A DNA stretch of 64,000 nucleotides from Streptomonospora nanhaiensis (GCF_013410565.1 NZ_JACCFO010000001.1:434001-498000), one strand, 5' to 3'. Positions 26,399-36,659 are shown, numbered from the stretch's first letter. Notes: generated from the sequence alone by a model not told the origin. A program made the numbers and translations.

Positions 26399-27771
26399 CC
26401 CCCGCGCCCCGGCCGCCGCTGGTCGTGGTGGGCGACGCCTTCCTCGACGTCGACCTCACCGGCGAGCGCCGCGTCACCGGGCACGGCGGCGGCGCGCCGG
26501 TCCTGGACGCGCCCAGCGCCTGGCACCGCCCCGGCGGCGCGGCCCTGGCCGCCTGGCTGGCCGCCCGCGACGGCCACCCCGTCACCCTGGTGTGCGCGCT
26601 GGCCCAGGACCCCGCGGGCGACCGGGTGGCCGCGCTGCTGCGCGACGCGGTCACCCTGGTGCGCCTGCCCCTGGACGGCGGCACCCCCGTCAAGACCCGC
26701 GTCCAGTTCGGCGGCCGCACCGCCCTGCGCGTGGACCACGGCGAGGGCCGCCCCGACCCCGCGGGCGGCCAGGAGCGCGCCGCCGCGGCTGTCGCCGCCG
26801 CCGGGGCGGTCCTGGTCTCCGACTACGGCCGCGGCGTGGCCGAACTCCCCGGCGTGCGCTCGGCGCTGGCCCGCGCCGCCGCGTCGGTCCCGCTGGTGTG
26901 GGACCCCCACCCGCGCGGACCGGTCCCCGTTCCCGGTGCGGCGCTGGTCACGCCCAACGCCTCCGAGGCCGGGGCGCGCGACGCCGACCGCGCCGCCGCG
27001 CGGGCCGCCGAACTCGCCCGCGCCTGGCGGGCGGAGTCGGTGGCGGTCACCCTGGGTGCCGAGGGCGCGGTGTGGGCCGCGGCCGACGGCCGCGCCGAGC
27101 GCCTGGCGGCGCCGCTGAGCCTGCCCGACGCCGACGCCTGCGGCGCCGGCGACCGCTTCTGCGCGGTGGCGGCCGGCGCGCTGCGCACGGGTGCCGACGT
27201 GGTCGACGCCGTCGCCGAGGGCGTCCAGGCGGCCTCGCGGTTCGTGCGCAACGGCGCCGCCGGGGGCACCGCGGCCTCCGGGCCCATCGCCGGCGCGCTG
27301 CCGCTGGGGCTGGGCGAGAGCGCCGGCGAACTCGCCGAGCGGGTGCGCCGCAGCGGCGGCAAGGTCGTGGCCGCCGGAGGCTGCTTCGACGTCCTGCACG
27401 CCGGTCACGTCAGTCTGCTGCGCCGCGCGCGCTCCCTGGGCGACTGCCTCATCGTGTGCATCAACTCCGACGCCACCGTGCGCGCCCGCAAGGGCCCCGA
27501 CCGGCCCATCAACTCCGCCGAGGATCGCATCCGCGTGCTGTCGGCACTGGACTGCGTCGACGCGGTCGCGGTCTTCGACGAGCCCACGCCCAGCCGGCTC
27601 ATCGCCCGGCTGCGGCCCGACGTCTGGGTCAAGGGCGGCGACTACGAGGCCGCCGCCCTGCCCGAACTCGACGTCGTCGAGAGCCTGGGCGGCGAGGTCG
27701 TGATCCTGCCGCGGCTGCCGGGGCGCTCCACCACCCGCGTGGTGGCCGCCCGCGACCGCACGCCGCCCTGA
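26395..27771 (+). CDS. hldE: Bifunctional heptose 7-phosphate kinase / heptose 1-phosphate nucleotidyltransferase
   Basis: A 458-residue two-domain enzyme. The N-terminal PfkB-type kinase (1-310) starts LVVVGDAFLDVDLTGERRVT and has the catalytic Asp in DACGAGDRFCAVAAG. It makes heptose 1,7-bisphosphate. The C-terminal cytidylyltransferase-fold domain (about 318-455) has GGCFDVLHAGHVSLLRRARS with the HxGH motif, then INSDATVRARKGPDRPINSA and RPDVWVKGGDY. It activates heptose 1-phosphate, with ATP in the known HldE enzymes. GmhB, needed between the two steps, is fused to the GT2 gene upstream. GTG at 26395 overlaps the gmhA stop. The nucleotide (ADP versus another) cannot be proven from sequence. 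Confidence 0.92.
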   Translation: MTPAPRPPLVVVGDAFLDVDLTGERRVTGHGGGAPVLDAPSAWHRPGGAALAAWLAARDGHPVTLVCALAQDPAGDRVAALLRDAVTLVRLPLDGGTPVKTRVQFGGRTALRVDHGEGRPDPAGGQERAAAAVAAAGAVLVSDYGRGVAELPGVRSALARAAASVPLVWDPHPRGPVPVPGAALVTPNASEAGARDADRAAARAAELARAWRAESVAVTLGAEGAVWAAADGRAERLAAPLSLPDADACGAGDRFCAVAAGALRTGADVVDAVAEGVQAASRFVRNGAAGGTAASGPIAGALPLGLGESAGELAERVRRSGGKVVAAGGCFDVLHAGHVSLLRRARSLGDCLIVCINSDATVRARKGPDRPINSAEDRIRVLSALDCVDAVAVFDEPTPSRLIARLRPDVWVKGGDYEAAALPELDVVESLGGEVVILPRLPGRSTTRVVAARDRTPP

Positions 27772-27867
27772 TCCGCCCCGGCGGCCCGCCGCGAAAGCCG
27801 CGCCGCCGGGCCCGCACCCGGCCCGCGCCGCCGCGCGCACGTCTCCACCCATCCGAAAGGAGCCGAC

Positions 27868-28554
27868 ATGCGCCCACTGGGCAACACCCTGATCACCGGC
27901 GGGGCCTCCGGCCTCGGCGCGGCCGTGGCCGACGCCGTCCGCGCCGAAGGCGGGCAGCCGCTCATCCTCGACCGCGCCCGCCCCGAGAGCGACGACCCCT
28001 TCGTCCGCGCCGACCTCGCCGACCGGGCCGCCACCGAGGACGCCGTGGAGGAGTTGGCCGGCCGGGCCGGCGGCCTGCACGCCGTCGTCAACGCCGCCGG
28101 GATCGACTCCTGCGGCCCCCTGGCCAAGGTCCCCGCCGAGGACTGGGAGCGCGTCGTCCAGGTCAACCTCATCGGCACCGCCTCGGTGGTGCGCGCGGCC
28201 CTGCCCCACCTGGAGGCCACCCGCGGCACCGTGGTCGACTGCGCCTCCACCCTGGGCGTACGCGCCGTCGGCGACGCCACCGCCTACTGCGCCTCCAAGT
28301 TCGGCGTCGTCGGGTTCACCCGGGCGCTGGCCGCCGAACTGGCCGGGCGCGTGGGCGTGACCCTGCTCGTCCCCGGCGGCATGGACACCCACTTCTTCGA
28401 CGGCCGCCCCGACGCCTACCGCCCCGGCCCCGACGCCCGGCTCAACCCGCCCGCCAACGTCGCCAGCGCCGTGGTCTTCGCCCTGCGCCAACCCGTCGAC
28501 TGCGAACTGCGCGAGATGGTCATCTGCTCCTCGGAGGAGACCTCGTGGCCCTGA
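27868..28554 (+). CDS. Short-chain dehydrogenase/reductase (SDR)
   Basis: A 228-residue classical SDR. It has the NAD(P)-binding loop TLITGGASGLGAAVADAV, the AAG strand VVNAAGIDSCG and the catalytic Ser in DCASTLGV, followed by YCASK (YxxxK). Substrate is unknown. Its place between hldE and a sugar epimerase suggests oxidation or reduction of a sugar or of the finished glycan. ATG at 27868 follows GAAAGGAGCC. A 96-bp gap separates it from hldE; the epimerase gene follows 30 bp downstream. Confidence 0.85.
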   Translation: MRPLGNTLITGGASGLGAAVADAVRAEGGQPLILDRARPESDDPFVRADLADRAATEDAVEELAGRAGGLHAVVNAAGIDSCGPLAKVPAEDWERVVQVNLIGTASVVRAALPHLEATRGTVVDCASTLGVRAVGDATAYCASKFGVVGFTRALAAELAGRVGVTLLVPGGMDTHFFDGRPDAYRPGPDARLNPPANVASAVVFALRQPVDCELREMVICSSEETSWP

Positions 28555-28584
28555 TCGGGGCCACCGTGAACAAGGGGGGAACCC

Positions 28585-29580
<996 letters not shown>

Positions 29581-29610
29581 CGCACCGAGCGCGCCGCCGC
29601 CGCACACGAC

Positions 29611-29638
29611 GGCGCCCGGGGCCGTGGCCCCGGGCGCC
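29611..29638. terminator. Bidirectional hairpin between the epimerase and sigma-factor genes
   Basis: Inverted repeat GGCGCCCGGGGCC (29611-29623) and GGCCCCGGGCGCC (29626-29638) with 2 nt between; followed by TTCTC on the plus strand. Confidence 0.7.
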
Positions 29639-29662
29639 TTCTCGTGGGCGCGTCCCGCGACG

Positions 29663-30517
29663 CTACTCGTCGGGCATGAGCTGCTTGCGCAGCTTGGCCA
29701 GCGACGCCGAGAGCGTGCGGGAGACGTGCATCTGACTCAGGCCCACGATCTGCGCGATCTCGGCCTGGGTCTTGTTCCCCGCGAACCGCAGCAGCACGAT
29801 GCGGCGGTCGCGCGGCGACAGGGTGGCCAGGGCCGGGCCGAGCGACGCGCGGTCGGCGACGCCCTCCAGGTCGTGGTCCTCCTCACCCAGCGTGTCGCCC
29901 AGCGTCTTGTCCTCCTCCTCGGCCCCGTAGGGGACGTCGAGGGACAGGGCGCTGTAGGCGGACGAGGCGTCGATCAGCTCCAGAGTGTCGTCGACACTCA
30001 TCTCCAGCCGTTCGGCGATCTCGGCCACCGTGGGCGAACGCCCGAACTCCTGGGCGAACGTCGAGGTCACCCGGTTGAGTTCCGGCCGCTTCTCCTGGTA
30101 CTTGCGCGGCACCCGGATGGCCCAGGTGCGGTCCCGGAAGTGGCGCTTGACCTCCCCGGTCATCATGGGGAGGGCATAGGAGATGAACTCCTTGCCGTAG
30201 TCCGGGTTGAAGTCGCGGATCGCCTGGACGAGGCCGACCGTCACCACCTGGCGCAGGTCTTCCTCGGGCTCACCGCGGTTGCGGTAGCGGCGGGCGATGC
30301 GCCGGATGACGGGAGCGTGCAGATCCACCAGGTTCCGATAGATTTCGTCCCGTTCCGGCGACCCCTTTTCTGTATTGCTGAGTTGTTCGAACAGCTCCCG
30401 TGTCCTGGCGTAGTACGCCTCATCGGACTTGCTGTTCTTGCCGTTGGTACGGCGGGAACTGCGCGGACGCGGTACTGCGGTCTCTGTCCGTTCGCGGACA
30501 ACGCTCGATGGAGCCAT
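29663..30517 (-). CDS. SigB/SigF-family alternative sigma factor
   Basis: A sigma-70 group 3 factor of about 284 residues. Region 2 is visible as EDLRQVVTVGLVQAIRDFNP and GEVKRHFRDRTWAIRVPRK. Region 3 spans RVTSTFAQEFGRSPTVAEIA. Region 4 has the helix-turn-helix KTQAEIAQIVGLSQMHVSRT. This pattern marks the actinobacterial stress/development SigB-F-G group, normally controlled by anti-sigma kinases and antagonists; none is adjacent. AAGGA lies 9 nt before ATG at 30517. An in-frame ATG at 30526 touches the site, and a longer start at 30592 is less likely. It is convergent with the epimerase gene and divergent from a GT2 gene pair. Confidence 0.9.
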   Translation of the reverse strand: MAPSSVVRERTETAVPRPRSSRRTNGKNSKSDEAYYARTRELFEQLSNTEKGSPERDEIYRNLVDLHAPVIRRIARRYRNRGEPEEDLRQVVTVGLVQAIRDFNPDYGKEFISYALPMMTGEVKRHFRDRTWAIRVPRKYQEKRPELNRVTSTFAQEFGRSPTVAEIAERLEMSVDDTLELIDASSAYSALSLDVPYGAEEEDKTLGDTLGEEDHDLEGVADRASLGPALATLSPRDRRIVLLRFAGNKTQAEIAQIVGLSQMHVSRTLSASLAKLRKQLMPDE

Positions 30518-30847
30518 CGTCGTCATTCCTTGCTGCGTCGGATTCGGACCGCCGACCACCTGCCTCCTGACGAACGGTGCGTTGTGCTGCACCGATGCGG
30601 AACCCTGAATATACGGACCTACCGCAGCGGGGACCGGGAGACACGTGATGGCGTCGTCAGGCCGCGCTGTCGGACCTCCTGCACAACATTCTTGACCATA
30701 TCGAGACCCACCCGATCAGGCCACCCCGGGGACGCTAACGATAATCGCCCTTTGCGTCCAATTGGGAAGTGATAGCCGCCGATGTCCGGGTAGGCGGGAA
30801 AGTCAAGAGGTCTGTCAAAAACCGCGAAACGCGCCCCGGAGGTCCAT
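30518..30847. promoter_or_regulatory. Divergent control region between sigma factor and GT2 pair
   Basis: The gap is AT-richer than its surroundings. On the minus strand it has TATATT at 30610-30615 as a possible -10 for the sigma gene. On the plus strand a GGAGG site (30839-30843) serves the GT2 gene. GGGTAG at 30788-30793 resembles a SigB-type -10, but no GTTT-type -35 sits at the right distance. No small gene is convincing. Confidence 0.35.
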
Positions 30848-31801
30848 GTGCGCACCGGCGCCACCGACGCCCACGCCCCCGGCGGCGGGCACTGCGCCCC
30901 CGCCCCACGACCGGAACCCGCGACAGCCCCCGGCGACCCGGCGGCCGCGCGGGTGGGGATCGTGATCGCCACCCGCGACCGGCGCGCCGAACTCGCCACG
31001 ACCCTGCGCCGCCTGGCCGCCGCCCAGCCCGACGCACCGGTCACCGTGGTCGACAACGCCTCCACCGACGGCACGCCCGACCTGGTCGCCGCGGAGTTCC
31101 CGCGCGTGCGCCTGGTGCGCCTGAGCGAGAACCGCGGCTGCGCCGCCCGCAACGCCGGCGTGGCCCACACCCCCACGCCCTACGTCGCCTTCTGCGACGA
31201 CGACTCCTGGTGGCCCGCCGGCTCGCTGGCCCGCGCCGCCGACGCCTTCGACGCCCACCCCCGGCTCGGGCTCGTCGCCGCCGCCACCTTCGTGGGCGAC
31301 GGCCGCCGCCCCGACCCCATCAACGACCTGCTGGCCCGCGGCCTGGGCGCGGCGCCGCCCGGACTGCCCGGCCCGCGCGTGCTCGGCTTCCTGGCGTGCG
31401 CGGCGGTCGTGCGCCGCGAGGCGTTCCTGGCCGCCGGCGGGTTCAGCGAGCTGCTGTTCTTCACCCACGAGGAGGCGCTGCTGGCCCAGGACCTCGCCGC
31501 CCTGGGCTGGGAGGCCTGCTACCTGCCCGACGTCCGCGCCCACCACCACCCCTCGCAGAACCGCCCGCCCAGCGCCTGGCGGCGCCGCCTGGAGCTGCGC
31601 AACCGCGTCCTGGTGCACTGGCTGCGCCGCCCGGCGGGCCGCGCGCTGCGCGAGACCGCCCGGCTGGCCGGCGCCGCCGCGGCGGCCCCCGAGGCGCGCG
31701 GCGCCCTGGCCGACGTCGCCCGCGACCTCCCGCGCACCCTGCGCGACCGGCGGCGGCTGCCCGCTCGCGTCGAACGCGATCTGCGGGTGCTGGAGCGGTG
31801 A
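30848..31801 (+). CDS. GT2 family glycosyltransferase
   Basis: A 317-residue GT-A enzyme. After a Pro/Ala-rich head of about 35 residues come RVGIVIATRDRRAELATTLR, TVVDNASTDGTPDLVAAEFP and NRGCAARNAGV. The metal-binding FCDDDSWWPAG follows, and then the acceptor-side block FLACAAVVRREAFLAAGGFS and FFTHEEALLAQDLAALG. HHHPSQNRPP is followed by a basic C-terminus. GTG at 30848 follows CGGAGGTCCAT. The stop overlaps the next gene's ATG by 1 base. The paralogue downstream has the same length and layout, so the pair arose by tandem duplication. Donor unknown. Confidence 0.87.
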   Translation: MRTGATDAHAPGGGHCAPAPRPEPATAPGDPAAARVGIVIATRDRRAELATTLRRLAAAQPDAPVTVVDNASTDGTPDLVAAEFPRVRLVRLSENRGCAARNAGVAHTPTPYVAFCDDDSWWPAGSLARAADAFDAHPRLGLVAAATFVGDGRRPDPINDLLARGLGAAPPGLPGPRVLGFLACAAVVRREAFLAAGGFSELLFFTHEEALLAQDLAALGWEACYLPDVRAHHHPSQNRPPSAWRRRLELRNRVLVHWLRRPAGRALRETARLAGAAAAAPEARGALADVARDLPRTLRDRRRLPARVERDLRVLER

Positions 31802-32718
31802 TGGCGGTGGCGAAAAGCCCCGACCGCGACCCGCGGATCGGTGTGGTAATCATCACACACCAGCGGCGCCGAGAACTGCTGCGCACCCTCAAGCACCTGA
31901 CCGCCCTGCCCGAGCGCCCGCCCATCGTCGTGGTGGACAACGCCTCCACCGACGGCACCGCCGACGCCGTGGCCGCGGAGTTCCCCGAGGCCGTCCTGGT
32001 CCGCGCGGGCGCCAACCTGGGCGCGGTGGGCCGCAACATCGGCGCCGAGGCGCTGGACACCCCCTACGTCGCCTTCGCCGACGACGACACCTGGTGGGAG
32101 CCCGGATCGCTCGCCCTGGCCGCCGACCTGCTGGACGCCCACCCCGACGTCGCCTCGCTCACCGCGCGGATCCTGGTCGAGCCCCAGGGTGTGGAGGATC
32201 CCATCACCCCCGAGCTGCGCCACTCGCCCGTGCCCGGCCGCCCCGGCCTGCCCGGCCCCGCCCTGCTGGGCGTGCTGGCCGGCGCCTCGGTGCTGCGCCT
32301 CAGCGCGTTCCGCCAGGTCGGCGGGTTCCACGAGCGGCTGTGGCTGGGCGGCGAGGAGGAGCTGCTGTCGCTGGACCTGGCCGCGGCCGGCTGGTGGCTG
32401 TGCTGGATCGAGGACATGGTGGTGCACCACGCACCCTCGCGCGGGCGCAACAGCACCGCCCGCCGCCGGCTGGGGATCCGCAACACGCTGTGGACCGCCT
32501 GGCTGCGCCGCCCCGCACCGGCCGCGCTGCGCCGCACGGCGGCGGTGCTGGGCGCCGTGCCGCGCGACACCGCCAGCGCCGCGGCCGTGGGCGCCGCCCT
32601 GGCCGGACTGCCCTGGGTGCTGGCCCAGCGCCGGCCGGTGCCCGCGCGCGTGGAGGAGGGCCTGCGGCTGCTGGAGGAGCCGCAGAAGAGCTCGCCGGCG
32701 CGCCGCTACGTGGGCTGA
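31801..32718 (+). CDS. GT2 family glycosyltransferase (tandem paralogue)
   Basis: A 305-residue GT-A enzyme closely related in layout to the upstream gene: IGVVIITHQRRRELLRTLKH, VVVDNASTDGTADAVAAEFP, FADDDTWWEPGS, VLAGASVLRLSAFRQVGGFH and LGGEEELLSLDLAAAGWWLC, then HHAPSRGRNS. The matched HHxPSxxR segment in both proteins suggests a shared acceptor type. ATG at 31801 lies directly on the upstream stop (TGATGG). It likely adds a sugar to the same glycan as the 18.7-29.6 kb cluster; this is inferred from proximity only. Confidence 0.87.
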   Translation: MAVAKSPDRDPRIGVVIITHQRRRELLRTLKHLTALPERPPIVVVDNASTDGTADAVAAEFPEAVLVRAGANLGAVGRNIGAEALDTPYVAFADDDTWWEPGSLALAADLLDAHPDVASLTARILVEPQGVEDPITPELRHSPVPGRPGLPGPALLGVLAGASVLRLSAFRQVGGFHERLWLGGEEELLSLDLAAAGWWLCWIEDMVVHHAPSRGRNSTARRRLGIRNTLWTAWLRRPAPAALRRTAAVLGAVPRDTASAAAVGAALAGLPWVLAQRRPVPARVEEGLRLLEEPQKSSPARRYVG

Positions 32719-32775
32719 GCGCCACCGGCCGGCCGCCCCGCGGGGGACCGGCCGGCGCGCGCGGGCCGGACCGGC

Positions 32776-33489
32776 TCAGCGCCCCGAGACGGGCGGGCCG
32801 GTGGGGTCCTCGCCGGTGCGGGCGATCTTCTCGGCCAGCTCCGCCAGCTTGACGTTGAGGTTCTGCGAGGCCGCCTTGAGCCGCTCCCACGCCTGCTCGG
32901 CGGTCATCTGGTGGCGCTCCATGAGGATGCCCTGGGCCTGCCCGATGGTCTCGCGGGTGTCCAGCGCGCGGTTGAGGTTGGCGATGCGCCGGTTGGCCTC
33001 AAGCGCCGAGGCGGCCTGCGCGGAGTAGACGACGCCGACCTCGTGGGCGCGGTCGTCGAAGGCGTGCGCGGCGCGGGCGTAGAGGGTCAGGGCGCCCAGA
33101 GTGCCCTGCGTGGTGAACAGCCGGTAGCTGAGCAGGCTGCCGATGGGCAGGCGGGCGGCCTCGGCGGCGTAGCGCGGCCAGCGCCGCTCGGAGGCGACGT
33201 CGGCCAGGTGGATGTGGGTGCTGGACCACATGGCGTCGATGGAGGGGCCCTCGCCCAGGCTGCGCTGGAGGTCGTCGCTCTGGCGGACCACATCGTGGGT
33301 GTAGACGGGGGTGTCGACCTTGCGGCGGGACTCCACGAGCGCCACCCCGGCGTAGTCGCAGCCGGGCACGGTGGCCACCGCCAACTGGACGATCCGCTGC
33401 ATCGTCTCGTGCACGTCGGGCTCGGCGAACAGCGACCGGACCACGTCGGCGAGGCTTTCCGGGAGTGGTGACTGTTCGTTGTGGAGCAT
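32776..33489 (-). CDS. GAF-ANTAR domain RNA-binding regulator
   Basis: A 237-residue signalling protein. The N-terminal GAF domain is at about 15-160: VVRSLFAEPDVHETMQRIVQ, CDYAGVALVESRR and SLGEGPSIDAMW. The C-terminal ANTAR domain is at about 170-228: RRIANLNRALDTRETIGQAQ and GILMERHQMTAEQAWERLKA. ANTAR domains bind paired RNA stem-loops and relieve transcription termination. The GAF domain would sense a small ligand or redox state. ATG at 33489 follows GAAGGGCG. The promoter at 33655-33683 is clear and gives a leader of about 160 nt. Confidence 0.92.
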   Translation of the reverse strand: MLHNEQSPLPESLADVVRSLFAEPDVHETMQRIVQLAVATVPGCDYAGVALVESRRKVDTPVYTHDVVRQSDDLQRSLGEGPSIDAMWSSTHIHLADVASERRWPRYAAEAARLPIGSLLSYRLFTTQGTLGALTLYARAAHAFDDRAHEVGVVYSAQAASALEANRRIANLNRALDTRETIGQAQGILMERHQMTAEQAWERLKAASQNLNVKLAELAEKIARTGEDPTGPPVSGR

Positions 33490-33654
33490 CGCACGCCCTT
33501 CTGTGCCGTTGGACGAAATGCCGGGTCCGACCGCGACCCGGAGCGAAGCCGACGCACAGCACATGGCGCCAGTCGGTGTGGCCGAATGGCTTCTCGGATG
33601 GAGACCGGGATGCGACCGAACGCGGCCGCCGCGGAATTCTCGCAGAGGTTTGCG

Positions 33655-33683
33655 AGTATTCCCGGCGGCCATGCCTGTGTCAA
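33655..33683 (-). promoter_or_regulatory. Sigma-70-type promoter of the GAF-ANTAR gene
   Basis: Minus strand: -35 TTGACA (33683-33678), a 17-bp spacer, then -10 AATACT (33660-33655). This is the most canonical promoter in the window. Transcription should start near 33648. Confidence 0.7.
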
Positions 33684-34145
33684 CGACTGTACCCTAGGTG
33701 GCGCCCCGAATCGGCACGGACTCGGCATCGCGCCCTCGGCCTCGCCACCGGGGCCGGGCGGCCCGCCGGCGCGGGGCCGAAAGGCGCCACCAGGGCGAAC
33801 CGGCGGGCGGGCGTCCCGGAGCCCGGGCACGGGCGGCGCAGGCCGCCGGAGCGGGGGCGCCCCCGCGCGGGGCGGCGCCGCGGGGGCCCGGGCGGGTACG
33901 GGGGCGTGCGCGGCCGTGGTTTTTCGTTGCGGCGCTATTCGTTTCCCCGGGGCGGTGCGGCCTTGTGTGAATGGCGATTAAAGAAAGCGGCAGTTTATGG
34001 AATGGCCGGATTGCGAACACCCCGCCGCGCGGCCGTTCGCCATTCCCGGCCATTTGCCGCCCGCCGCGCCGGCCGCAAGGGGCCTTGGGCCCGGTCTCCG
34101 GCCGCGGTCCCCGGCGCGACACGGCACCCGACCCGCCGCCAACGG

Positions 34146-34182
34146 GCGCGCCCGGCCCCGGTGTCCACGGGGCCGGGCGCGC
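34146..34182 (-). terminator. Terminator of the branched-chain transporter operon
   Basis: Perfect 14-bp stem, GCGCGCCCGGCCCC (34146-34159) with GGGGCCGGGCGCGC (34169-34182), and a 9-nt loop, 20 bp past the last stop of the minus-strand operon. There is no T-run. Confidence 0.7.
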
Positions 34183-34201
34183 GTCTGCGGGCGGCTGGGG
34201 G

Positions 34202-35524
34202 TCAGCCGCCGTAGAACTCCACCTCGTCGGGGTTGGGCCGCTCGACCTCGGCCTCGGTGATGTCGCCGCCCTCGCGGTCGGTGACCCGCGCCTCCTGCAG
34301 CACCTCGGGCTCGTCGTCGGCGTGGAACTCGCTGACCAGCGCGCCGCTGAACCCGCCGTGGTCCTCGGCCGTGGACGCGAACGGCACCAGGCCCGGCCCG
34401 GCCCAGTCCTGGGACTCCACGGCGTCGATGAGGCTCTGCCGGGTGAGGTCCTCGCCGGCCGCCATCAGCGCCTGGGCCATCATCGTGGCCTGCACCATGC
34501 CGTAGACCGTGGTGTTGGTCATCGGGGACTCGGAGTCGGCGTACTCGTCGTAGATCTCGGAGTACAGCTGGATCCAGGGGTCCTCGGGGGTCTCCACCGA
34601 GGGCAGGTAGCTGGTGTAGATCATCCCCTCCAGCAGTTGCTCGGCCGGCAGGTCCTCGGTGCCGGCCTCGGCCGCGAACTCCGACAGCAGCCCGGTGAGC
34701 GTGGCGGTGTCGGCGCCGATCGAGCTGACCACCAGCTGCGGCTCGTAGCCGATGCGCTGGGCCTCCAGGATCAGCAGCGCCGTGAACGCCGGGATGCAGG
34801 AGCACACCACCACGTCGGCCCCGGCCTCCTCCAGCGCCGCCACCTGGGGCGCCAGGTCGGTGTTGCCCGGGTCGTAGGACTCCGAGGCCACGACCATGTC
34901 GCGCACGTACTGGTTGAGCCCGGCCTCGGAGTCGGTGCCCACGTCGTCGTTCTGGTAGAGGTGGCCCACCTGGGCGTCGGGCATGTTCTCGGCGATGTAC
35001 TGCCCCTGGATCTTGGCCTCCTTGGTGTAGTCCACCTGGTAGCCGTAGCTCAGCGGGTACTCCTGGGGGCGGTTCCACATCAGCGCGCCCGAGGACACGA
35101 ACAGGTCGGGCACGCCCTCCTCGTTGAGGAAGTCGATGACCTTGGAGTGGGTGGGCGTGCCCAGGCCGCCCAGCATCGCGAAGATCTCCTCGGTGTGCAC
35201 CAGGTCGCGGGTGACCTCGATGGTGCGCGCCGGGTCGTAGACGTCGTCCTCCACCACGTAGTCGATCCGGCGCCCGTGGATGCCGCCGTTGTCGTTGACG
35301 TAGTCGAACACCGCGGCGTGGCCCACCGAGATCTGCGCGTAGCCGGGCGCGGCCGGCCCCGTCAGCGGCTGGTGGGTGCCGATGGTGATCGCGTCCTCGG
35401 TGACCCCCGTGGAGACGTCGAGGTCGGCCTGCGCGCCTTCCTCGACCTCGCCCGCGCCGCCGCAGGAGGTCGCCAGCAGGGCCGCGGCCATCAGCCCGGC
35501 CAGGGTGACTATCGGTCTTCTCAT
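34202..35524 (-). CDS. livK: Branched-chain amino acid-type ABC substrate-binding lipoprotein
   Basis: A 440-residue extracellular receptor of the LivK/peripla_BP_6 type. The lipobox is LAGLMAAALLATSCGG with Cys at 21. The mature protein shows ITIGTHQPLTGPAAPGYAQI, GGIHGRRIDYVVEDDVYDPA, FAMLGGLGTPTHSKVIDFLN and VPDLFVSSGA, followed by YGYQVDYTKEAKIQGQYIAE. Such receptors bind branched-chain amino acids, but also amides, urea or aromatic acids. The internal ligand is therefore not assigned. ATG at 35524 follows GGGAGAGCACAC. It is the last of five minus-strand genes, about 50 bp after livM. Confidence 0.88.
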   Translation of the reverse strand: MRRPIVTLAGLMAAALLATSCGGAGEVEEGAQADLDVSTGVTEDAITIGTHQPLTGPAAPGYAQISVGHAAVFDYVNDNGGIHGRRIDYVVEDDVYDPARTIEVTRDLVHTEEIFAMLGGLGTPTHSKVIDFLNEEGVPDLFVSSGALMWNRPQEYPLSYGYQVDYTKEAKIQGQYIAENMPDAQVGHLYQNDDVGTDSEAGLNQYVRDMVVASESYDPGNTDLAPQVAALEEAGADVVVCSCIPAFTALLILEAQRIGYEPQLVVSSIGADTATLTGLLSEFAAEAGTEDLPAEQLLEGMIYTSYLPSVETPEDPWIQLYSEIYDEYADSESPMTNTTVYGMVQATMMAQALMAAGEDLTRQSLIDAVESQDWAGPGLVPFASTAEDHGGFSGALVSEFHADDEPEVLQEARVTDREGGDITEAEVERPNPDEVEFYGG

Positions 35525-35577
35525 GTGTGCTCTCCCGGATAGGGGTGGGGGGTGGGGGAACGGTGCGGGGAGGCCGG

Positions 35578-36657
35578 TCAGCGCCCGCGGCGGACCAGGC
35601 CGGCGAGCCGGCTGAACATCCCGTGCAGGCCCTGCGGCCAGATGAGGATGACCAGGATCAGCAGCACGCCGAAGAACACGATCGGCAGGTTGTTGGCGAC
35701 GTTGGTGCCCAGGGACAGGGAGTGCGCCAGCTCCTGGCCCCACAGCTCGACGTAGACCAGCGCCACGGCGCCCCAGAACGCGCCCCACATGCTGCCCAGC
35801 CCGCCCAGCACCAGGGCCGCCAGCAGGCTCAGCGACAGTGCGACGGTGAACGAGCTGGGGGTGGCGGTGCCCAGCAGGTAGGCCTGGCAGGCCCCGGCCA
35901 GGCCGCCGCTGCCCGCGCTGATGAGGAACGCGACCACCTTGGTGCGGCCCACCGGGATCCCGGCCAGGGCCGCCGCCGACTCGTCGTCGCGCAGCGCCCG
36001 CATGCGCCGCCCCAGCCGCCCGGCGTTGACGGTGGCCAGCACCACCAGTCCCAGCAGCGCCGTCAGCCACACCGCGGCGGCCTGCCACTGGCTGCCGGTC
36101 ACCACCCCGGCCAGCGCGGGCGGCGCGCCGCGCACCGAGAACGCCAGGCCGTTGCTGCCGCCCAGCAGCTCGGGGAAGCGCACGGTCAGCGCGGGCAGGC
36201 CCACCGCCAGGGCCAGGGTGGCGCCCGCCAGGTAGGGGCCGTGCAGCCGCGCCGTGGCCGCGCCCACCAGGACGCCGGCCGCGCAGCTCACCGCCACGGT
36301 GATCAGCATGTTCAGCCACAGCGGGAACGCGGGCTGGTGCAGCACCAGCAGCGCCATGGTGTAGGCGCCGATGAACATGAACGCGCCGTGGCCCAGCGAC
36401 ACCTGCCCGCTGTAGCCGATGAGCAGCTGCAGCCCGGCGATGGCCAGCATGTAGTAGCCCACGCTGCCGATGCGCAGGTCCTCGGCCGGGCCGGTGACCG
36501 AGGTCAGCGCCACGACCGCGGCGAAGGCGGCCAGCGCCGCCAGGGGGAACCGCACCAGCGCGGGCAGCGCCCGCCAGCGCTCGGCCAGGCCGGCGGCGCG
36601 GCCCCGGCGCGGCCGGGTGTCCCGGGCGGTGGACTCGTGGTTGCGCAGGGACACCAT
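35578..36657 (-). CDS. livM: Branched-chain amino acid-type ABC permease
   Basis: A 359-residue permease with about ten membrane segments, following a basic N-terminus of 35 residues. Family motifs include GYYMLAIAGLQLLIGYSGQV SLGHGAF (split) at the start of the conserved core and LVLGGLGSMWGAFWGAVALV near the end. ATG at 36657 lies 2 nt past the livH stop (TAGTGATG), with AAAGGTG upstream; a GTG at 36660 is an alternative. The pairing with livH, livF and livG is the standard arrangement. Confidence 0.9.
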   Translation of the reverse strand: MVSLRNHESTARDTRPRRGRAAGLAERWRALPALVRFPLAALAAFAAVVALTSVTGPAEDLRIGSVGYYMLAIAGLQLLIGYSGQVSLGHGAFMFIGAYTMALLVLHQPAFPLWLNMLITVAVSCAAGVLVGAATARLHGPYLAGATLALAVGLPALTVRFPELLGGSNGLAFSVRGAPPALAGVVTGSQWQAAAVWLTALLGLVVLATVNAGRLGRRMRALRDDESAAALAGIPVGRTKVVAFLISAGSGGLAGACQAYLLGTATPSSFTVALSLSLLAALVLGGLGSMWGAFWGAVALVYVELWGQELAHSLSLGTNVANNLPIVFFGVLLILVILIWPQGLHGMFSRLAGLVRRGR

Positions 36658-36659
36658 CA

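Larger units (their letters stand above)
33490..34201. other. Gene-free gap between the GAF-ANTAR gene and the liv operon end
   Basis: No convincing gene in 712 bp. Near 33655-33683 lies the GAF-ANTAR promoter. The stretch 33720-33900 is GC-rich and low-complexity. A short AT-rich patch at 33965-34015 (ATTAAAGAAAGCGGCAGTTT) sits in otherwise GC-rich DNA and could be a promoter remnant. The liv operon terminator is at 34146-34182. Confidence 0.45.
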